Shown: piece after piece, positions 22,505 to 35,784 of the stretch
How the letters are laid out: every line of letters begins with the position of its first letter
Numbering within the stretch: position 1 is the stretch's first letter
Origin: Aquatica leii
Lineage: Eukaryota; Arthropoda; Insecta; Coleoptera; Lampyridae
Assembly (NCBI GenBank): GCA_035610365.1
Contig: CM069432.1
Coordinates: forward strand, 185,861,027-185,925,026
DNA: 64,000 nucleotides
Direction: 5' to 3'
Position numbers and translations under genes: made by a program
Notes under the pieces: model-generated
Databases searched by the model: none
What the model was told of the DNA's origin: nothing
The model's input: only the letters and a program-made list of their open reading frames with translations

Positions 22505-25480
22505 ATTTAAAGCTCGGTGATAAATTACTATTGGGACTCAATATTGCAAACATAAGAAGTTTCACAATTCATATCAATATTTCTAATTAATAGTTTTGAA
22601 TAAATTGTTCTTTTTTAAAGTGTCTTTTTTATTTTGAGTCTTGTAAAGTCTTTACAGTACTAGTTCGGAAAATTCAATTTTCCTGCGCGTTAATAAGCAG
22701 GAAAATGTTATTTTCAAGACGATTTCCGGAAAAAATATTTATGTTTGCAGTACTACCTAAATTTAATCAATCAGTTGAATACCTTACTGATTAAAATAAA
22801 AATCTACCAAAATGCCGTTTGTAACTACAAAGTTTTAAATGATTTTATGCAAATAAGATTTATTAAATTGCAAGTTGTGTTTCTAAATAACTAAATCGTT
22901 ACAAACTTATCCAAATTTTATTAATAGTAAGTTTCGCTAACAGTAAAACAGACCTCAATAATGAAAAGAACAAATTTTAGATATATCCGATTCAACAAAA
23001 CAAAAAAACTATGTTTTAAGTATATCTGGGCAGCAACGACAATTGCAAATTAAAAAAAAATGAAAAAAGTAAATAAAAATATAATTCATAATCAAAAATT
23101 TAATTATAGAAATATCAAACTCCTTAATGCGTTACAAACTTTAAAAGTGCACAAAATATTTACTTTTCTAAGATAAATTTGTCTAGGAACGGTTAGTAAG
23201 TACATTTAGAGAGAATATTTATTTTCTACTACAAATCCTTCTCAGCAGTATCATTAGACAACTTTCTTGAAATACGATTGGTCACGAAACTCATTATAAG
23301 ATGACACGAATTGAATAAAAATCTACGTCAACTTCAAGTAATCTAAAAATGTAGTGAACTTTTTTAACAAAACCGCTTCCTTTTAGATTAACTGTTGTTG
23401 CAATGAGAATCCACAGATTTTATTTTAAGAATATAAATAGAACAATAAAAATAATAATTTTGTTTGTCGAGTTATTTCATATAACGCAAACAAAAAGATG
23501 GAATAAATTCTGGCTAATATGCATATGCCACATTAATCGTAAACTTATCCAGACGTTGACACGTATTTAACTATGCTGTCCCTCAACACAGGTCTACTAC
23601 ATTTGCGACACAAATTCTCGTTCTGCGTAAGATATATTATCATTAATAAAATAGTTAAGGTAGAACATTTCTTAAGAATGCTGGTAATTCAAGACGAGAA
23701 ACAAATAAATGCAATTGTCTACTTTAGCGGAATTAATGTACATTGGTCAAATCAGAAAATTGATCAGTGTTCTGTTTTATCACTTTATTGTTGGAAAGAA
23801 ACATTTATTTACAAAGGTTGATTTTGAAATAATAATTTTCCGAGTTACGATTTAAAAAGATATTTTAACCTTAAAAAAAGAAATTTACAGAAGTTGGTAT
23901 AAAAGCAAGCGCTTCAAGTTTCTTGGTCGATATCACATACTCCTAAAATAAAAAATGTAATAGTATAGAGGAAATAAAAATAAAATGAACAAAGTTACAA
24001 GTAATATTTTTTGCTTGTAACGTTGCGAAAGTCCCATTATACTGAGTTATGGAGAAAGTGCGTCAGAAGTTCTATTAGCAAGTAGAGGCGGCTGCAGCGA
24101 TAATCCAGAGAAATAAAAATCATTCTAGAAAATTTATTACAAGCAGAGAAATATTATATGCACTTAATTTAGTACTTAACGCTGCAGAACTTAAAACAGA
24201 TGCCCTCCCCAACCTGGTAGTGTTTGCCCCATAATGCTTTATGGTGTGCGCTAGTCTGAAATTATCAAACTAATTCGTTTATTTCTGCAGTGGGATTTTG
24301 TTAATATTAATTATACCGCAACACCATTTAAAACCACATAAGCTTCCACAAATGTGCTTCCGTTTATTTTTACAATTTTTATTGTTAAACTTAAGCGTAA
24401 ATTTTACTTCTTAAACCATCTGTTCTATAATATTAAACGTCTATTAACATATTGCTTCTTCACAAACACCAACAAATTTTATTACATCAAAGAACTGCCA
24501 AGAACTGCCTTAAATAAAAAAAAAATGCTATTGCTAATTACAATTAAGATTTATTTGTAACCGCAATATTAAATCTTTTAGATAAATGATCTTCAAACTT
24601 TCGTATAAATTATGCCTTTATGTTCGTAAACCTCAAGAAGCACGGATTGTTAAATTCAAACCATAGAATGTTATAGTCTGTTTTGTGTTTTTCTTACGTT
24701 CTACTTCGTCGGATAATATTTAAGAACGTTTTGCGCCGCAACATTTTAACAAAATTTATATTCTACTTAGTTTCATAAGTGTTGTTACCTCGAAAAATCA
24801 GATAAAATACTACTTTTGTGTTGAATTTTCCTTAAAAAAATTCAAACCGTACAGTAAAAGCAATTAATGTAAAATACAAATATTTTACATTAGAAGCAGA
24901 GTTAGTTGAAATAATGTATCTACTACAAGTAATTACTATTGATTGCACTATACTAATATTTAATTTAAAAAATGCGCATTTTTTGAATGTATAAATTTTT
25001 AATATAAGTATATATACAAAAAACCAATTATCTTCTTTATGTAATGCATAACAGTGGCAAACCACAATAGAAACAAGTATTATTTAAGAATGTATTTAAT
25101 TTATAATAACGGATAGTCAAAGCTTCTAATATACTAATAATACATTTAAAAAATAGCACAGACAATTAAATACACGAGAATCTTGTTATCTTGCTAATGT
25201 AAGGTATTTTCAGCAAGTTGAAGTAGACTCAAATGCTTCCTTGCATCCTTACCTGTATGAGAAGGTAGATTATTCTATCATTGAAATGGCATTCAAAGTT
25301 ATTGAACAAATTAATTCTGCTGCGACAATTACAGTTGGGTTAATGACTTCCGGGTCAGTTTAAAAAAAAACGCTATTTACTAACTTTACGGTTTCAGCTT
25401 TGTTGATTGTGCAAGTCGACAGTTTCTTTAAGCCTTCAGATCTGTTAATTGTTATTGACCAAATTCAAGTACATTATATC
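22505..25480. other. Intergenic, mostly without recognisable features
   Basis: About 3 kb, AT-rich. An open stretch at 24079-24230 (EAAAAIIQRNKNHSRKF, REILYALNLVLNAAELK) looks protein-like but has a TAG just upstream and no family I can name. Other frames are chance. Confidence 0.5.
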
Positions 25481-25485
25481 TAAAA

Positions 25486-25912
25486 CATTTCATAAAATAT
25501 TCTAAGCTTACCGCGGAAAACAAAATATTGCTGATACTGGACAACCACAAAAGTCATGTATCAATGCAAACTACAGAAAGACCTAAAGAGAACAATGTAA
25601 TAATATTAACATTTTCAACTTACACTACAATAGTTAGTATTTGAGCCACTAAAGAAATATTACAAAACTGCTTACCACAAATGGCTGCTTAACACAGCTG
25701 AAACACCGATGACAATATATAATGTGGCCGAGTGTGCTAGAAGAGCTTATTCGTTAGCATTAACACCTGGTAATATTCAATCGGGTTTTAAGGTTTCTGG
25801 TAGTTGTTCAAAAAATAAAAATATTTTTACTGATAACCAATTTCGTACATCATTTGTAACAGATAGACCATATAAAACTATTACTAAATCTATGACAATA
25901 AAAAACATGTAA
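25486..25912 (+). pseudogene. Pogo-type (DDE_1) transposase fragment
   Basis: Frame 1 gives HFIKYSKLTAENKILLILDN then HKSHVSMQTTERPKENNVII, the second catalytic-Asp block (LILDNHKSH) of pogo/Tigger-like DDE_1 transposases. After a TGA and frameshift near 25645 another frame gives PLKKYYKTAYHKWLL and PMTIYNVAECARRAY, then GFKVSGSCSKNKNIFTDNQF and SFVTDRPY, which is the family's C-terminal section. The N-terminal DNA-binding domain and first Asp are absent. Confidence 0.8.
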
Positions 25913-26137
25913 GTTGATACACGATACTTAGAAGAACTACCAAATGTAGTAATAAGCCTCTGGAAAGTGCCGAGTCCTTACAAATACACTAGAAAAGAAA
26001 GAAATAAAAATGTAGGAAATTACTAAGAACAACAAAATGTATGTAATAGCGAAGGCTTCCACGGCCGGAATCTATACTAACATTAGAATGTCTTCCGGGT
26101 TTGGACCGTGTCATAGTTGCAACCGAAGCTGCCAACG

Positions 26138-26168
26138 TTTCGCCCACTTTCGTAAGGGGCTTCATCAG
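26138..26168 (-). ncRNA. Hammerhead-like ribozyme motif of Penelope element 1
   Basis: Minus strand shows CTGATGA (26162-26168), a 20-base stem-loop closed by GCCC/GGGC, then GAAA (26138-26141), followed by CGTTGGCAGC-TTCG-GTTGCAAC which can fold as stem III with a bulge. Penelope-like elements are known to carry hammerhead ribozymes in their terminal regions. Pairing for stem I is not convincing, so activity is doubtful. Confidence 0.55.
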
Positions 26169-26392
26169 GGCGTGAGATAAATCGCAAAACTCAAACAAAC
26201 AATCGAATTCTAACTAAGAACTTCTCAAAAGTTAGGTTATCCACTTGTGAAACAAGCCATAACCTAAACTCTGAAAAGGTAAGAAAGAAAACGATAACCT
26301 GAAAAAACAAACGAAAATCTAACAAAGAACCACTACCGAGTTAGGTAATCAACTTGTGAACCAAGCCAGATTCTAAACTCCGTAGAAGTGAC

Positions 26393-27770
26393 TTAAGAAG
26401 AAATAGTCTCCGTATTTAAAGGAAAAGGATCGTCACGGATGGTTGAGCTCGACCCTGATTGGGTTACGGTTGCTAGGGGGCGTGTTTTTGATAAATGACT
26501 AATAACCGGGAACCAAAGAGGGGATAGTTCGAAACCATGATCGCGATTGAAGTTATTGGGGTGTTTGATAATTTCTATGGTTTCTCGGAATTTCCTGTTG
26601 AAAAAGAATGGAGATTTGGCAATCAAGGTAACATTATCAAAATCTATCTTGTGACCTGTAGTGAAATGATGTTCAGCGACCGCAAACTTAGAAGTATACC
26701 TTTTCCTTATACAACGATCATGTTCTGAAATGCGGGTAATGACGGAACGACCGGTTTCACCAATGTAGACTAAACCACAAGAACAGGGAATTTGGTATAC
26801 ACCTTGAGATGAAAGTGTAGGAAATTTGTCTTTGGGAGAAGGAAGAATCTGAGAGATTTTGCCTGTCGAGTTGAATATGGGTTTAATACCATTCTTACGA
26901 AGGAGTTTCCCTATGTGATCTGTAACCTTGTGAATGTAGGGTAAAAAGGCCAATTTCGGGTTGGATTCGGGAGTAGAAATGTCCTTAGGTAATCGAGTAC
27001 CTGGATGTAAACGACGATTAATAACTCTATGAATATCTCGCTTTACATAACCATTGTTAACTAAAGTTCTAGTAAGATGACGGAGTTCTGAGTCTAGATT
27101 CTCAGGTTGACAAATAGAAAAAGCGCGATGGACCAAAGATTCAATAATAGAACGTTTCTGTGCAGAATGATGATGAGACGAAGCATGAAGGTATCTGTCC
27201 GTATGGGTGGGTTTGCGATAAACAGAATGGCCCAGAAGTCCGTCGGGCTTACGAGTCACAAGAACGTCAAGAAATGGAAGAGAACCATTACTTTCGATTT
27301 CCATAGTAAATTTGATATCTAAGTGTTGATTGTTAAGATGATCAAGAAACTTATACAATTCAAGATGACCATGAGACCAAACAATAAACGTGTCGTCAAC
27401 ATATCTAAACCACACCTTAAGTTTTAATATTGATGATTCCAAAGCAAGCGTTTCAAAGGATTCCATAAAAATGTTAGCTACAACAGGTGATAGAGGAGAA
27501 CCCATAGCAGCACCAGAAACTTGTTCGTAAAACTTATTATCAAATTGGAAGTAAGTAGAGGATAGACACTTTTCAATAAGAGGAACCAAACTCAAGTCGT
27601 TGCCATGTTGAGACAGAATCTGTTTGATGATAATAAGCGAATCCTTAATAGGAACTTTAGTAAAAAGTGAAGTAACATCAAAGCTCACGAGAAGATCTTG
27701 GGGTTCAAGTTTTATAGTTTTTAGACGTTGAATAAAATCACGGATAATGTTATCAGTCGGGTAATGTGAT
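26393..27770 (-). CDS. Penelope-like RT with GIY-YIG endonuclease (5' partial)
   Basis: Uninterrupted frame of at least 431 codons. RT motif A appears as SFDVTSLFTKVPI, motif B as GAAMGSPLSPVVAN and the catalytic motif C as RYVDDTF. The C-terminal third holds the GIY-YIG nuclease: GVYQIPCSCGLVYIGETGRS, then ITRISEHDRCIRKR with its Arg and His, and AVAEHHFTTGHKIDF. Penelope-like elements use these to nick the target and copy their RNA into it. The frame has kept open despite truncation, suggesting a fairly young copy. RT upstream of motif A is lost at the 5' break near 27770, so the protein is incomplete. Confidence 0.9.
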
Positions 27771-27776
27771 TAATGT

Positions 27777-29175
27777 TATGTTATCTTTATTAAAGAAGGG
27801 CCGGACGTATGCGACTTTATAGAAAAAAACACCGTTTATAGTAATCATATTTTCGGATTATGTTATCAATTTTCTTCTCGGGCTTCTATACATAACATAA
27901 AATTATTTTGCATAAATCTTTTAGGAGAATTTTCAAAATACGTTTAGAGTGAAAAATGGTATTATTGTACCCTAAAAATAGTTGTTTAGCATGGTTTGCT
28001 TTATTTTTGCAGTGTATTTATTTATTCCAGTATTTTGAAAGCATGTGGGTTTTAGCATTACAACTTCATAGAACTATGGCTTATTTACGTTATTTTGTAT
28101 TTATTTTTATTTTTAGTGTCAGAAAATTACTGAGAAGAAATGTGTAGTTCTTAGAACATCATAACGTTGTTTTTGATTTCTTTTTATTAATTGTGTCAAC
28201 AAACTTTAATACTACAAGTCCGTAATTTTCGATTTATTTGACTCGATATTTTAATTTTTTTTAAGTTTTATGAACATTTTTTACCTGTATTATCGCTATG
28301 ATTTCACCTTCTCAATCAACAACCTGTTAATCAGGTCTACGCTGTATGTATTTACTGCTTTTTAACCAATAAACATGTATTTGTGTATTTTTTATAAATT
28401 TTGGATATTGTTATCAAACACTACAAGTCGCAACGTGACTCTATTAAGCGGCGTCCACTGTACTAAGTGTTGTATCTTGAAACATCAAGATGTATTTTTT
28501 TTAACAAATCATTATTTTTTTAAGAATATTTTGGTATTGAATTTACTTTAATAAATATTAATTAATCATATATAATTAAAATTTGTATTATACCTAAAAT
28601 AACATTTAAAAGAAGCAAAATAATTCAAGTGTCCCAAAGTACTTGGGTTTACCCTACTAAACAAATTGTCGTTAAAAACCATTATAGTAAAAGATTAATT
28701 TAAAAAAATTGCAGAAAACGCTATCTAGTAGAAATTCGTGTAAAGCTAGCGTAACGTATACAGTAAAACTTACTAACTAAATAACAAACAACTTTGTTTT
28801 CTATTCGTTACGTTAATTATTTCACACGTCACACGAGATAGTGTGTCATCGCAAAAAAGTACCATCACGAACATTTCCTCTAACAAGATGGTTTATTTTC
28901 TTCAAATAATTCTAAGCTTTTTGTTTTAAATCGTTATAAATTTTATATACAAATAGAAATAAGACGAGTTCCCTCCCTCATTAACTAAAAATATCCGACA
29001 TTAAAAAGACGCCTAAAAATGTTTTTACAACTTTAAACAAACTGTTTGAACAGAAATTGTTAATCCCATTATAAGCGACTTTTGGCTTAGACCGCGTCGT
29101 ACTTGTACACTCAGACTTTTTAGACTTGGTCCTAGACTCCCCTTGAGAGCCAAAACAAGAAGTAGAACTTGACAG
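27777..29175. other. Intergenic; one short shared repeat
   Basis: No gene. Near 29063-29090 a segment reading ATTATAAGCGACTTTTGGC is shared with 51468-51495 (one or two differences), so part of 28980-29185 is a dispersed repeat, possibly Penelope-derived. Confidence 0.5.
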
Positions 29176-29395
29176 CGTTAGCAACCACTGCTTTAACTAT
29201 ATTGCGCGACTACTAAATATAGCAACGGGTTACGTATACTTATAACTTCACACGTTTTACGATCAACCGAAAAACTTTATAACTAACTCGTTTGTTAATC
29301 GACGACAAATAATCTCAATAATACTAACGCGTTCGCTCGCTACACTCGCTCACGGTATTGAAATGTCTCGATTATTAATCGCTATCATTAACAAC
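29176..29395 (+). repeat. Direct repeat unit 1 of 2
   Basis: About 220 bp that matches 29760-29990 in the same orientation with moderate divergence. Shared blocks include AACTAACTCGTTTGTTAATC, GGCAAATAATCTC-like and CGTTCG...CATTCGCTCAC-like segments. The copies are separated by about 365 bp that contain a foldback. Confidence 0.7.
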
Positions 29396-29505
29396 CTTGT
29401 TTGTTAAATAACTATTTCCGTGTATCGTTTGCTAATAGATATTAATGCATAATAGTGTATCAGAAATATTTTAGACATAAAACTTTCACCATAAAACATA
29501 TTAAA

Positions 29506-29667
29506 GATATTTTTAGGGTAATAGATGTATTTACTTAGAACAATTTAAATGCAAGCTTTCGAACTTGGTCAATTAATTTAATGTTGCCTGACGAAAAACT
29601 TAGACCAAGTTCAAAAGCTTGCATATAAATTGTTCTAAATAAATACACCTATTACCCTAAAAATATC
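29506..29667. repeat. 162-bp foldback hairpin
   Basis: Outer arms GATATTTTTAGGGTAATAG and CTATTACCCTAAAAATATC are near-perfect reverse complements, followed inward by ATGTATTTA...TTAGAACAATTT and its inverse, then GCAAGCTTTCGAACTTGGTC against GACCAAGTTCAAAAGCTTGC. The loop is about 37 bases. TCAGAAATAT occurs to the right end and again about 45 bp left of the left end. Likely a miniature foldback element. Confidence 0.8.
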
Positions 29668-29759
29668 AGAAATATATTGTTAATGACAACTATTAATTAA
29701 CCATTTTGAACTAATGAATGGAGTTCTAATAATGACGGATTTTGTGTAGCAACGAATGA

Positions 29760-29990
29760 AATCGTTAGCAACCCTTGATTTAACAATATTGTGCCAATAT
29801 TAGATATGAAAACGGGTTAGTTTGTATACTTTAGTTTCCTCTTAATTTTGCTCGTTCTACTATTATACGATCGACGGAAAAACTAACTCGTTTGTTAATC
29901 GGCGGCAAATAATCTCGACAATATTAAGACGTTCGATTGCTGCATTCGCTCACTGCGTTAAAATGTTTTGATTACTAATCGCCATCACAA
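29760..29990 (+). repeat. Direct repeat unit 2 of 2
   Basis: Second copy of the unit at 29176-29395. It ends directly at the inverted-repeat element that begins at about 29994. Confidence 0.7.
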
Positions 29991-29993
29991 CAT

Positions 29994-31015
29994 TATACCA
30001 TGCGAATTTAAAATACCGAAAGCCTCGTAATCAGTCAGTTTTATTTATTTAAACACTTTCATTTTTAAAATTTATCAGCGGCGTTTGTAGTGTTTGTTAT
30101 TGTTTGTTTTATTCGTATTTTTTTTTATTTGCTATAATTTTATGAAAAATTCTTTTTAGAACTAAATTGACATACATATAAATATCTAGGTTTATGATAA
30201 TGTATTATAGCGATATAACATAAGTTAAATTCCTTGGTTACAACCGTTAAATCATCTTTAAACCAAACCAATATCCATTTATCTTGATGGCTCATTTTCA
30301 TAGTGGTTTAGAGAATCTTGATCGATCTTTGACTTACAATTTGCAATCTTGCATTTAACAGTTTAGTGTAGCTTTCACCGATGCAAATATACCTTACGAT
30401 GTGTCTGTAAACCGTCGATATGTTATTATTGAACAATTCAATTGTACTTGTAAAGCTAAACTTCCTCCTCTTTTTATGTGAGTAAATGCTTGACAATATT
30501 CAAACAAGATTACATCAAAATTCAAAAAAATTAATTGTATAAAATTATCATTATCAAAACTTAAATATAAAATATTGTTACACATAGGTCTTTCATATAC
30601 AACTTGTCGTAAAGCATTAAAGGTGTTAATTTTGCATACATACAAGGTTTCGGTGGTTTAAGAAATATTTCCACTTGGTTTTAGACCTCGTGTTCAGTCT
30701 TGTCATTACTTTGATGAAACTTTAAACCACGACAATATTTTAAACTTGACATTTATATCAAATAAAGCCAATTTGAACAATTTTTAAAATAGCCTTTTTA
30801 TGTAATTTTTTAAATTTTACTAATGTGTTAATTAAAACTTATTTACATTATCATTCTTTTTGTCTGATTGTTTGCATCAATGAAGACATTATGTTTCGCC
30901 AGTGACTGACATTTAGTTTAGTTTTTTTTTAACAAAGTTAAAGCAAAATACCAACATATCTTGGTGTGCTGCCACAGGATCCTTGGCTTTCGGTTTTTAA
31001 AATTCGCATAGTATA
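29994..31015. mobile_element. About 1-kb element with inverted termini, no transposase
   Basis: The left end reads TATACCATGCGAATTT then AAAATACCGAAAGCC; the right end inward reads TATACTATGCGAATTTT then AAAAACCGAAAGCC. TA (or TTA/TAA) lies at both borders. The region next to the right end (30878-31015) recurs inverted at 36718-36875, which supports a dispersed family. An unrecognised open stretch (30301-30480) lies inside. Non-autonomous DNA transposon by inference. Confidence 0.6.
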
Positions 31016-34000
31016 AACCTGATCTAAACTAAAACTAACAAGCAATTGTATCCCTAATGTAGTCGTTTTGTTGGTCCAATAACTAGTTTTTGTTTGTAAA
31101 AAAATCACACACTTTTTTTAAATGTATCTACATTTCAAATTACTGTTTTCTTTCCATTTTCATCTTTTTGCAATTAATTGTGTAATAAATAAATTAAAAC
31201 ACGCATTTTTTTGTCACAGTTACACTTTGTTATTTTGCTTATGATAATTATAACTTTTTTCCTTTGCACTTTCCAGATAATTTGTTTTAGTCTTAGACAG
31301 TTCTTTTCCTGTCTACCGGTATTAAATAAGTTGTTTTTCGTAGTTTTGGTGCTACATGTTGTTTTAGATATAATATTTGTTCCTAAAATATCTACACTTA
31401 TACTTTTTTTTTAAATCTTAATATCATGTAACATACTAACAGATTCTATTCATTGCTATATTTAAATTGTCTTTATTGTAATTTTATAATATCTGTTATA
31501 ACATGTACATGTTTATGATACACAATTTTAGACAATAGTCTGTTTTTAATCTCTACGATCTGACCTTATTATACAACTGTCAAGTCAATAATAAAACGTT
31601 TACATTCTAGGTGATTACTAAGACAGATCGAATATGCTAGTTTCAGACCAGGTTAATATATATAAATTATCCAAAATAATATGGAGTCAGTTTTTAAAGT
31701 CTTAATTCTTAAGAAGAAAATGCGGTGTAAATAAATAAGTGTAATGTCAGTATAAAGAAAAACGTACTGAAATAAATAAGTGATTAATTATAATATAATA
31801 GTGATTAACAATAATATAATACAAAATTAGTTACGTGTGTTATAAAATACTGTAAACATAGTAATAAATCAAGTTTTAAAATCGTTACGAGAATTTCTAG
31901 CTCAGTTTTTTTTTTAAGTCCGTTTAGTAAAATATTTCATAGTATTATAAACTATACTTAAATTCAGTATCCTAAGAAAGTTTACCAATTAATTACTCAC
32001 AAACGTCACTACCAGGTGATTGTAATTTATTTATTTGTAGTATACACAAATGTAAACCAATTTAAAATTGAAAGTGCTTACTACTAAAAGTATCACAGGA
32101 TTTCTTTTATGTAATTTAAAACCGTAATAAAACACTGTCGATACTTTGTAAATAAATTTGTTTGTGTTCGATTCAATAAAATATATTCTTTTATGGACAA
32201 TAAAGTTAAATACAAGTACTCCCTATAATAAAATAAATGTGTGTTTGAGGGAGACAAGAGTTGAAACAATGTTTCGATTATATTTTACTACGTATGTGCG
32301 CGTATTATCCATAACAATGCTATTTTAAAATTAAATATATCGAATGTGATGTATTTATTTAAAACTAAATTTAAATGATGAAGAAATTGCAAGAATATTT
32401 ATTTTTTGTAAAATTTACACTAAAATAAACCTGATAAAATTAAACTTATTGATAACACGATTCCTGTTTTTCTTTTTCAATATTCTCCAAAAGCCAATAA
32501 CAAACAAAATATTTGCTTTCTTTTTATTAGAAATTTATGTATTTTCTGAATCAATACGTTTATACCAATTTTGTAATATTTTTTTGCAAATAAAGCTTAT
32601 ACACAAATTGCTTTTTTACACATAAAAAACATATTACTAAAATATAATACCATTAATTTTCATTTTAACACTCTTAAACTAACTTCAAAGGTTAAAGTTT
32701 TAGAAATGCAATTGCTACAAGTGTCTAGAAAAACATAAAGTTAATTTAATAAAACATAACAATATTTAAAAGTTTACTTATTTACGGATACTATTTCAAT
32801 GTTATTTCCTTTTTTTTTAAATATATTTACTTTAAAAATATATTCGATAAACAAAATTGTATGTAAACATTCCTCTAAAACACAAAACTTTTCTAATAAA
32901 TTTTTAGTGATTCAAACCATTGAATAAAAAATAATTCATAAAGATTTAAAAAAAAACAATTATATGAAAATTTACCACAAACAAACAAATAACTCACAAA
33001 CAAATTTATATAATAAACTTGTCCAGTAAAATTTTTCAATACAATAAATACTAATAAAGCATATTATATTAAACCATAACAACCTCCGTAATCTTAAGAC
33101 AACATGATTGTGCAGTTTTAAACGAAAATTGTAAATATAAATCAACTATTACAGCACATTTACTAAACCTAGCGGTAACCTTTAAACCTCACAAGAGAAT
33201 CCTACATTTGATGGGTTACAAAATTTAATCATTCGTTGCAAAACGACAGTAAAGTAAAGTATACGCTTCTATATTATTAACAAATTCTTTTTTATTGGAA
33301 CAACTAATAGTTTCAATGTTTACAAAATTTTAAAAAAATACAAAAGTACTTAAACAAGAACTACAAACATTAAATCAAAAGTTGATATAAACACACGCAA
33401 TAGACAAGAATGACGTATGTAGAGGTGTTTCATTATGTCGTGAACTGTGACCTTAAATTCAAAATCAAAATTAATAAAATAAAAATTAAAAATTTGACGT
33501 ATAAGTGAGTCTCAAAAACGTTAGTTCATTTAAAAGACAAACACGTTAACCAAAAATTTTGGCATAAACTGATTACAGCGCCACAGTTCACGAGATCCTG
33601 AAAGCCTTTATTTGGTAAACTGATAACTTATGGTAATGGTCGCTCACCAACATGTAGAGAAGCTACAACCACTCGGTCCAGAATTTAAAATAATTCAGGC
33701 TTTTAATTTGGTTTTTATTACGTACATGTAACGACTATGTTAAATACATTATTGATTCCTTACAAGCACCTAAACATCAAAAAGTCATATAAAAAAATGT
33801 ACCAAACTAATTAAATAGATAAAGTAGAAAGCAATGTACCCCGTTGAAAGTAACGTAAAATCAAAATAACTTTAGGTAAACCATCAGCATCAGATGTACA
33901 AGTGTAATTATAATTTTCCAAAAGGTATACATTTTCAATATGCTGAGCCTTCTCAAACTTTTTACAGATTTTAAAACGATGGTCGAAAAAGATAGAATGT

Positions 34001-34860
34001 TCTGGATCCTAATAAAGAAGGAATATAAAAAAATGTCCCAACGAAATTAATCTTATCGGGTCTAGTCAGAAGTCGGAAGTGTGCGGAGCCATTTAAAATA
34101 AATACAACGTCGTGTAAGTGAACGTGTTGTTAACACAAACAACAGCCAGTTTAAATAAACAAAAATGCAAAGTAATTCGCGCTTATTATTCATAAACGAT
34201 AACAAAATTTGAATTTCAAGAGTGACTGTACGTTTTATTAAACTTTTTATTCGTATAATAATTTATGCCGGTAACTCGTTTTGCAATTAGTAAAAATAGA
34301 TGCAAAACTGTTTGATACTTTCAAATTAATTTAAAAAATGTGCGAACATTCTTAAAAACTCGCAAAAAACTGTTTTCCAGAAAATAGAAGAAAACACTAG
34401 AAAAATAAAAGAAAATTGTACAAAAATGGATAACAAATTGTTCGAACAATCTCAGATAATGGAGAAACATTTTAAAAAAATGGAAGAAAAATTTTGCAAA
34501 AATTTTTAGAAAATTGAAGAAAAACCTTAACAAACACATTTACTAAACCAACTTAAATCAGATAAATTTGTTTAAAAATAGATATACTTCCAACTATATG
34601 ATTTAGTTACTGTTTGATTTTTTTATAATTGTAACATAGTACATATTTCTGTATGATGTGTTGCATATAATAATAACGTATTTATATTTAATGTGATATT
34701 AAAAGTTTAAAAAATATTGACATTATGAAGCTTGTAGATGTCCAGACAATCTAAAAACAATATAAAAAGCGGCCTAGAAAATTAAAAAATGTTTTCCTAT
34801 AAAAGCTAAAAAATTCCATTGCAAAAAATAAATTGCAATTAATACTACCAAAGTACACAG
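31016..34860. other. Long AT-rich intergenic stretch, no gene seen
   Basis: About 3.8 kb with no recognised gene. The segment 34370-34540 reads as a Lys/Glu/Asn-rich run on the plus strand with stops, which is low-complexity AT sequence rather than a coiled-coil gene. A short GC-richer patch at 34060-34130 is unexplained. Confidence 0.5.
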
Positions 34861-34879
34861 CATAATCGTCATATGGATT

Positions 34880-35744
34880 AACCATTGATCAATCAATGTA
34901 GCCAAAATTTGCTCTTCCGGTGTACTAAGTACTGATGTATAGGTTCCACCACCTATTTTATTTAATTCCCACTAAAATTTAGGAATATCAACATACTACT
35001 TTATTATACTCGAACAGCTTACTTTGTTCTTACTGGCCTTTATTTTTACTAAATTGATGTTTGGTCTTCCTCATCCTCGTCAACAATTGGTGTTTGGATT
35101 TGGATGTATCTTTTTTTCTGTAAAGTGGAAATATCAACTGCTTTCATTATATGTGCATATTAAGATTTACTTACATTATCTACTGCTATATCCTTTTTAA
35201 TTTTCCTTTTGATATTGCAGTAATAGTCGTATAACTGCTTTACAGTTCGCTCTCCGGTTTCAGTCGAGACGACGCTATTGAATTCAACAGCGATTTCTTT
35301 CCATGCTTCTTGTTTTTTTGTTATAGCAAAAGCATTAGAGGATTTGTCCTCTAAGATTTTGCTATATCTATTGTAAGGAAAGAAGAAGGAGATGGATTTA
35401 GAATTAAGTGATTGGAATTGGTAGTTTTAGAAAGTGGTATTTCATTATAGCAATTTTTTTAAATGTAAGTTCAGATTTAGTTGTATAAAAGGTTGGATAA
35501 CGAAATGCTTAATTAGCAAGTCATGTACGAATGTTATATATGACTATTAGATACATAAATTTACCTGTTTATAATCTTCTTGTTCTGTATAAGTAAAGTT
35601 CTTTCCTCGTTTACCTTTATTCATTTTTTGATTATGTTTTTTGATTTGAACGTTGATAACGAGGCCGACAACAATACATATATTCCGACAACTGACAAAT
35701 CTATTCAAACCAAATTTAAACTGCTTGTTTTGCGTCGTTGCCAA
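34880..35744 (-). CDS. Myb/SANT-like DNA-binding protein, spliced, possibly degenerate
   Basis: Exon 1 (35575-35744) ends KGKRGKNFTYTEQEDYKQ at a GTAAAT donor. Exon 2 (35175-35367) gives YSKILEDKSSNAFAITKKQE, AWKEIAVEFNS, TGERTVKQLYDYYCNIKRKI and ends at GTAAGT. Exon 3 (35049-35117) follows a 57-nt intron with a TTTACAG acceptor, gives KKRYIQIQTPIVDEDEEDQT, and is followed by AATAAA. A further coding-like piece (YTSVLSTPEEQILATLIDQ) lies at 34880-34970. The fold is the Myb/SANT-like DNA-binding domain found in Harbinger accessory proteins and related host regulators. Joining exon 1 to the obvious exon 2 acceptor makes a stop, so that junction is wrong or mutated. A Harbinger-like terminus lies 5' of it at 35860-35884. 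Confidence 0.6.
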
Positions 35745-35784
35745 ACATACTGAACAAGAGGCTGTTGATTAGTTAATCAAGCTT

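Larger units (their letters stand above)
26047..27776 (-). mobile_element. Penelope-like element 1, 5'-truncated
   Basis: Minus-strand element made of an RT plus GIY-YIG frame (26393-27770) and a 3' pLTR-like region (26047-26390). The coding frame can be followed a little upstream of 27688 (PTDNIIRDFIQRLK) and breaks off near 27770, so the N-terminal RT region and any upstream pLTR are lost. The 3' end is marked by GCCTTCGCTAT, shared with the insertion at 50.5 kb, and a hammerhead-like motif lies at 26138-26168. Confidence 0.85.

Noticed and set aside
24049..24240. Protein-like stretch with an IQ-like segment (EAAAAIIQRNK)
   Set aside because: TAG lies inside the reading, no splice sites tie it to other exons, and the similarity is too short to name.
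26537..27322. Plus-strand frames opposite Penelope element 1
   Set aside because: Shadows of the minus-strand RT/GIY-YIG gene.
30308..30645. Minus-strand frames inside the 1-kb inverted-repeat element
   Set aside because: No transposase motif on either strand; may be remains of a gene but cannot be supported.
34321..34539. Phe-rich membrane-like minus-strand frame and Lys/Glu-rich plus-strand reading
   Set aside because: Low-complexity A/T runs produce both; neither has a conserved pattern.
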